34,353 nucleotides of DNA from Eubacterium sp. (GTDB lineage: Bacteria > Bacillota > Clostridia > Lachnospirales > Lachnospiraceae): positions 1 through 34,353 of the forward strand of contig JAEEGM010000117.1 in the NCBI GenBank assembly GCA_016280325.1, read 5' to 3'. The notes beneath the pieces were generated by a model, which was given only the letters and a program-made list of their open reading frames with translations, did not search any database and was not told the origin of the DNA. Position 1 is the first letter of the stretch. Every line of letters starts with the position of its first letter. The position numbers and the translations under genes are program-made. Positions 30,868 to 34,353 of this stretch are shown here, piece after piece.

Positions 30868-32000
30868 TAACCCTCCGTACTTCGTCGCGCCGCTCGCAAC
30901 TGCTTCAGTTTCACCACCGCATAAGAAACAATCAATATGGATATCATCAGGATCGCAAAATGAAGGACCTTACTCGTCGTATCATAATCCGGTTTCGGAT
31001 CGGTCAAATAGTTGACCCAGAAACCGCTGATATACGCTGTCAGGAAACCAACAAAGAGGTGGACCATCAGATAATCCATCGAATTGTCACCCAGATGGAT
31101 GAATATCTTTTTTATCACGGACAATCTCTTTATCTGATTACACAGTATTCCCAAAATAATGATCAGAGCCAAGCCGGCTATCGGAGCCGCGATATAGCTT
31201 AATCCACCATATGAAGCCCACTTCCCAATGGGAAAATCATAAATATGATCATCCGTAAGAATGAAGGTAATCAGGATAGGGAGACTTATCAGGGAAAGCG
31301 CTTTTCTTTTTACTGAATACGTGTCAAAATCGAACAAAGATAATGATGCGACATAGTTCCCGATCATCATCAGCCCGGCTATACCGGGGATGTTCGGAAG
31401 AATAAATATCTTGCATACCGGAGGGAAAAATTCACCGTTTAGGCCTTGGAGATTGAGCATATACAACCCTGCCCCCATGAGGAGAAGGATAACGGCTGCT
31501 ACCAGCTTCCATAGGCTCTTTTTCCCTTTGAGAGCATACTGAAGCGGGATAAATATCAAGTTTGAAACTGCCATCTGAAACAAGAACCACCCGATCAAAA
31601 CGCTGTAAAACATAGGATGGACACCCTGTGTCAACGGATCAAACGTATGGAACGATTGTAGTTGAAACAGAAGCCCCAGACTGCCATCCGCGTACCACGC
31701 GAGGGTCTTTTTCTCTATCACAAGGTATATGACTGCAAGAACGATCAACATTGGGATGGCATATTGATAGTACGGTATCAGTATGCGTCCGGTTCTCTTC
31801 GTTATTTGATTCGGAGCGTTTGATTTTTCCGAGCTCGTGTATCCGGAAAGCATGTAAAACAATATCATCATCGGTATCATCAAAGAGTTGCTTATCACGC
31901 CGGGCATCGCCAATCCGGCTACGGTGGCCATATGGCATATCATTACACTTAGTATACCGACACCCTTGAGCATACTGATTTCATCAATTCTTTTTTTCAT
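30867..32000 (-). CDS. Membrane-bound acyltransferase family 3 protein
   Basis: This 377-residue polytopic membrane protein has about ten helices and belongs to the acyltransferase 3 (OafA/WecH-like) family that O-acylates surface sugars. Supporting features are the N-terminal DEISMLKGVGILSVMICHMATV with its conserved helix-1 His, MMILFYMLSGYTS and the basic RTGRILIPYY loop. The C-terminal helices HLGDNSMDYLMVHLFVGF are also typical. Its AT-rich codons differ from the surrounding genes, suggesting separate ancestry. It starts 44 nt after the GNAT gene, so both probably share one transcript. The acyl donor and target glycan are not determined. Confidence 0.82.
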   Translation of the reverse strand: MKKRIDEISMLKGVGILSVMICHMATVAGLAMPGVISNSLMIPMMILFYMLSGYTSSEKSNAPNQITKRTGRILIPYYQYAIPMLIVLAVIYLVIEKKTLAWYADGSLGLLFQLQSFHTFDPLTQGVHPMFYSVLIGWFLFQMAVSNLIFIPLQYALKGKKSLWKLVAAVILLLMGAGLYMLNLQGLNGEFFPPVCKIFILPNIPGIAGLMMIGNYVASLSLFDFDTYSVKRKALSLISLPILITFILTDDHIYDFPIGKWASYGGLSYIAAPIAGLALIIILGILCNQIKRLSVIKKIFIHLGDNSMDYLMVHLFVGFLTAYISGFWVNYLTDPKPDYDTTSKVLHFAILMISILIVSYAVVKLKQLRAARRSTEG

Positions 32001-32044
32001 TTTACAAAAATCTCCCTTAACAGTCAGATGGATTGATCTTCTGG

Positions 32045-32515
32045 TCAGAAATCGTATTGCATAAAATTCCCGTTATGCCTGAAGCCGTAGGATTCATACA
32101 GTTTCACACCAACATCGGAAGCGGTGATGTAGATCGTTCCGCATCCATAGTGTTTTGCCTCCTTAACAACTTTGTCAAGAAGCCTGGAAGCAATCCCCAT
32201 TCTTCTGTATTGCGGATCCGTATACATGCTGGACAGGATACCCAGTTTTCCTGACGGACAGGTAAAATAAGGCGGCTTTTCTGCAAACGACATGCCGCTT
32301 GTTCCGACGATTATATCCCCATCGAACGCAAGCCAGGAGATGTAAGTACCGGCCGCCATGTTCCGTTTATAAAAATCCATCAGAGAGGTCTCAAGGTCAA
32401 CATCTTCTGGCACTGTTCTCCCGCTTGAAACATACTCCTCCGTCAACTGATCGATTCTCATTTTTATAATCCGGTCTAATTCTTTTTCGGTTAGTTTTTT
32501 ATATTGTATATCCAT
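32045..32515 (-). CDS. GNAT family N-acetyltransferase
   Basis: This 156-residue acetyl-CoA-dependent acetyltransferase has the classical GNAT order: N-terminal helices, strands with WLAFDGDIIVGTSG, the acetyl-CoA pyrophosphate loop in SMYTDPQYRRMGIASRLL (about 92-109), and a final KLYESYGFRHNGNFMQYDF motif. The acceptor cannot be told. GAGGAG lies about 10 nt before the ATG, and a good promoter lies 84 bp upstream. It heads a probable two-gene operon with the membrane acyltransferase and has the same AT-rich composition. Confidence 0.9.
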   Translation of the reverse strand: MDIQYKKLTEKELDRIIKMRIDQLTEEYVSSGRTVPEDVDLETSLMDFYKRNMAAGTYISWLAFDGDIIVGTSGMSFAEKPPYFTCPSGKLGILSSMYTDPQYRRMGIASRLLDKVVKEAKHYGCGTIYITASDVGVKLYESYGFRHNGNFMQYDF

Positions 32516-32566
32516 AATCTGTATTCTCCTCTGTTATGCCTAATCCCATTTTGTTGGATTCATCCA

Positions 32567-32586
32567 TTGCAACTTGTTCGTTGCAA
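32567..32586. promoter_or_regulatory. Inverted repeat in the GNAT gene leader (possible operator or RNA hairpin)
   Basis: TTGCAAC and GTTGCAA are separated by six bases. The repeat lies 13-32 bp downstream of the predicted minus-strand -10 box, a position suited to a repressor operator or an early transcript hairpin. No regulator is identified. Confidence 0.45.
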
Positions 32587-32598
32587 AACACTTTCACC

Positions 32599-32627
32599 AT
32601 TATACCGTAAATGGTGGTGGATGGCAA
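32599..32627 (-). promoter_or_regulatory. Predicted promoter of GNAT-acyltransferase operon
   Basis: On the minus strand TTGCCA (32627-32622) and exact TATAAT (32604-32599) are separated by 17 bp. Confidence 0.75.
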
Positions 32628-32707
32628 GTAGTGGGTAGTATGAGTAGAGCACACTTTTGAGAAAAAGAGGAAAGGTTTCAAGTTTTTCTCACACTGTCGG
32701 TCAGCAA

Positions 32708-32736
32708 TTGACAATACTTTTCACAGGTAGTATAAT
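32708..32736 (+). promoter_or_regulatory. Perfect consensus promoter of the zinc-ribbon/YARHG gene
   Basis: Exact TTGACA (32708-32713) and exact TATAAT (32731-32736) are 17 bp apart, with the -10 51 bp before the ATG. Confidence 0.88.
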
Positions 32737-32787
32737 TAAGAGAACACTAATATAATCAGTATTTCATGAGTTTACGGAGGGATCCTT

Positions 32788-34035
32788 ATGAAGAAATGTC
32801 CAAACTGTGGTGCAGAATATAGCGATGAGTTCGAATTTTGCGTCGAATGCGGATCGACCTTGCAGACGGCGCAACCGACACCGATCGCGGGACAGCAGCC
32901 AAACGATACACAGACACAGAACACCGGCCAGATACCGAACATGGCGGCTCAGCAGGGCTATACACAGATGCCGAATGCGGGGGCTCAGCAGGGCTATACA
33001 CAGATGCCGAATGCGGGGGCTCAGCAGGGCTACACGCAGATGCCGAACATGGGACAGCCGTACATGAACACCCCGACACAGGAGAAAAAGGGTAACCGGG
33101 GACTGATCGCTGCGATCATCATACTTGGTGTTTTGGCCGTCGGCGGTGCCGTGCTTGCGATTATTCTGCTTACGAAGGGACCTGACGAACCGGCTCAGCC
33201 TGCAGCAACCGAGCAGGCCGGAGACCCTCAGGCGGCTGCGACTGTCGCCCCGGAGGCAACGGAGGAGCCGCAGGCAACGGACAGCAAGGATCAGCAGCCA
33301 ATCGATAACGGGGGAGGTGCCGATCTTTCTACCTACCAGACCTACTTCGACTCGGTCAACGACACCTTTGGCAAGCTGATTCTCTCAGGAGAACAATCCG
33401 GAGAATTCACAGCGTATCTGGGTGGACTCGGAGACGCACTCTCGGCAAAGGATGCTTCCGCCTGTGAGACCAACTACAACAAGCTTGAGGAACTCAAAGG
33501 ACGCCTCGAGGATTCTTCTGCGGAGGTAGTGGAGAAGCTCCAGAACAAGGTGAAAAAGCTTGAGAAAAAGGCCGGCGCCAAGAAGGTTAAGAATTCGGTG
33601 GCGTATATTCAAGCGCGGACAAGGGCTGAAACAGCCTATGAGTCCTCGGACTACAAGAGCGCACAGAAGCAGTACAAAACTTGCGTGAAAAAGCTGAATG
33701 CAGGCATCAAGAAGGCCAAGAAAAAGAAGAAGAAAAAGGTAAATGATAAGTTTTATCGGAATCCTTGGAAAGACGGCGAGACCTGGTATGATCTGACTAT
33801 GTTTAAGCTGGAGGATTCCGATGTAAGCGTGCTCTCCAGCGAGAAAAAGCGATACTGGAGAAACACGATATACGCATATTACGGATATCGTTTTGCAAGT
33901 AGTGATGTTATCCAGGCATTTTTCGCTTATCAGGACTGGTACAGTCCGGATATGAGTGTTGAGCCCGGAGATCAGGGCGCGATCGAGAGAAAATTCGGCA
34001 GTGTCGCGAAGTATAACCTGAAGAAGCTGAAGTGA
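32788..34035 (+). CDS. Zinc-ribbon, single-TM, coiled-coil YARHG-domain protein
   Basis: This 415-residue membrane protein has unknown function. The N-terminal zinc ribbon has Cys4, Cys7, Cys18 and Cys21 (CPNC-x10-CVEC). Three exact-length 12-residue repeats AQQGYTQMPNAG occupy residues 54-89, a TM helix lies at about 106-128, then an Ala/Glu/Pro/Thr-rich stalk, a helical coiled-coil-like region (about 225-310), a run of lysines near 311-320, and a C-terminal YARHG-type domain (SSEKKRYWRNTIYAYYGYRF..FFAYQDWYSPD). The zinc ribbon should be cytoplasmic and the YARHG domain outside. Domain names come from motif recognition. The ribosome site is GGAGG and expression is from a consensus promoter. 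The next gene also encodes a TM-plus-stalk protein. Confidence 0.83.
   Translation: MKKCPNCGAEYSDEFEFCVECGSTLQTAQPTPIAGQQPNDTQTQNTGQIPNMAAQQGYTQMPNAGAQQGYTQMPNAGAQQGYTQMPNMGQPYMNTPTQEKKGNRGLIAAIIILGVLAVGGAVLAIILLTKGPDEPAQPAATEQAGDPQAAATVAPEATEEPQATDSKDQQPIDNGGGADLSTYQTYFDSVNDTFGKLILSGEQSGEFTAYLGGLGDALSAKDASACETNYNKLEELKGRLEDSSAEVVEKLQNKVKKLEKKAGAKKVKNSVAYIQARTRAETAYESSDYKSAQKQYKTCVKKLNAGIKKAKKKKKKKVNDKFYRNPWKDGETWYDLTMFKLEDSDVSVLSSEKKRYWRNTIYAYYGYRFASSDVIQAFFAYQDWYSPDMSVEPGDQGAIERKFGSVAKYNLKKLK
32947..33054. repeat. 36-bp in-frame tandem repeat, three units, inside the zinc-ribbon gene
   Basis: Units start GCTCAGCAGGGCTA at 32947, 32983 and 33019, nearly identical and exactly 36 bp apart, encoding the 12-residue AQQGYTQMPNAG/MG repeat. 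Copy number is likely variable between strains because the frame is kept. Confidence 0.93.
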
Positions 34036-34060
34036 TTCAAGGAATGAGGGGCGGTCACAG

Positions 34061-34353
34061 ATGAAGTTCTTTAAAAATTCCCGCGAAGGCGCGGTTCGGA
34101 CACGTGTGCTGATCATTACACTGATCGTGATCGGAGTTATCCTGGTCGGTGAGATGATTATTCTGTTTGCTGTGTCCGGGAAAAAGGACGGTAACCGTGA
34201 AAGTGTTGATGCACAAGCCAGTATCACGCCGGCTTCAACGCCGGAACCGGAGCCGACGGAGGAACCGATACCTCTTGTGGATCCGGGGGAACAGCAACCG
34301 TCTGAGGAACCGACACCGGAGCCAACCGAAGAGCCGACACCGACGCCGAAGGA
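34061..34353 (+). CDS. Membrane protein with extracellular Pro/Thr/Glu-rich stalk (3' truncated by window)
   Basis: An open frame from ATG 34061 runs off the right edge, giving at least 97 residues. A short basic N-terminus (MKFFKNSREGAVRTR) precedes one TM helix (VLIITLIVIGVILVGEMIILFAV, about 16-38). A stalk rich in Thr, Pro and Glu with repeated EEPTPEPTEEPTP-like units follows. The functional domain lies outside the window, so no role can be assigned. A GAGGGG motif lies 11 nt upstream. It starts 25 nt after the zinc-ribbon gene and is probably co-transcribed. Confidence 0.72.
   Translation, partial: MKFFKNSREGAVRTRVLIITLIVIGVILVGEMIILFAVSGKKDGNRESVDAQASITPASTPEPEPTEEPIPLVDPGEQQPSEEPTPEPTEEPTPTPK

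Overview
The window looks like ordinary chromosome of a Gram-positive Clostridia member. A Lachnospiraceae-type organism is the best guess, inferred from gene content and style rather than from a marker gene. Strong Shine-Dalgarno sites, TTGACA/TATAAT promoters with 17-bp spacers, DAP-type peptidoglycan genes, the MEP isoprenoid pathway, a DUF4446 gene after parB and many lysine-rich exported proteins all fit. The order rsmG - parA - parB and two perfect parS sites place the left edge close to the replication origin.

Layout. 1-3.9 kb: the end of rsmG, coaE, a large imperfect palindrome, two parS sites, the parAB operon, a DUF4446 membrane protein and a tRNA-Lys(CUU) on the minus strand. 4-8.6 kb: an exported lysine-rich PepX-like (S15) peptidase, an AI-2E family permease and trmB. 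8.7-18 kb: a co-directional run centred on the cell wall: a D-Ala-D-Ala carboxypeptidase, ispE, tyrS, an alpha/beta hydrolase, a membrane-anchored MurF-type ligase, ddl, a DUF1934 gene and dapF. Three intergenic spacers between 7.8 and 17 kb carry unrelated short tandem repeats. 18.1-22.3 kb: three tandem paralogous secreted proteins sharing a DUF4430-like N-terminal part, an Ig-like middle and a lysine-rich fibronectin III-like C-terminus, closed by a strong terminator. 22.3-27.4 kb: a Sel1-repeat protein behind a consensus promoter and a ~195-nt structured leader, then pyrimidine-nucleoside phosphorylase, UDP-galactopyranose mutase and a GT2 glycosyltransferase. 27.4-32.6 kb: an AraC-type regulator divergent from a MATE exporter, then minus-strand genes for an AEC transporter, a membrane acyltransferase and a GNAT acetyltransferase, with four back-to-back hairpins between the acyltransferase and AEC genes. 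32.7-34.35 kb: a zinc-ribbon/TM/YARHG protein behind a perfect consensus promoter and the start of a membrane protein with a Pro/Thr/Glu-rich stalk.

How it works together. MurF, Ddl, DapF, the carboxypeptidase and IspE (precursor for the undecaprenyl carrier) all serve peptidoglycan synthesis or trimming. Glf plus the GT2 enzyme point to a galactofuranose-containing surface glycan. The exported peptidase, the three paralogs and the YARHG protein make up an envelope-facing set. No prophage, IS element, CRISPR array or classical defence system is visible. The best candidates for undescribed biology are the three-paralog secreted family, the Sel1 leader RNA, the 179-nt palindrome beside parS and the four-hairpin array.
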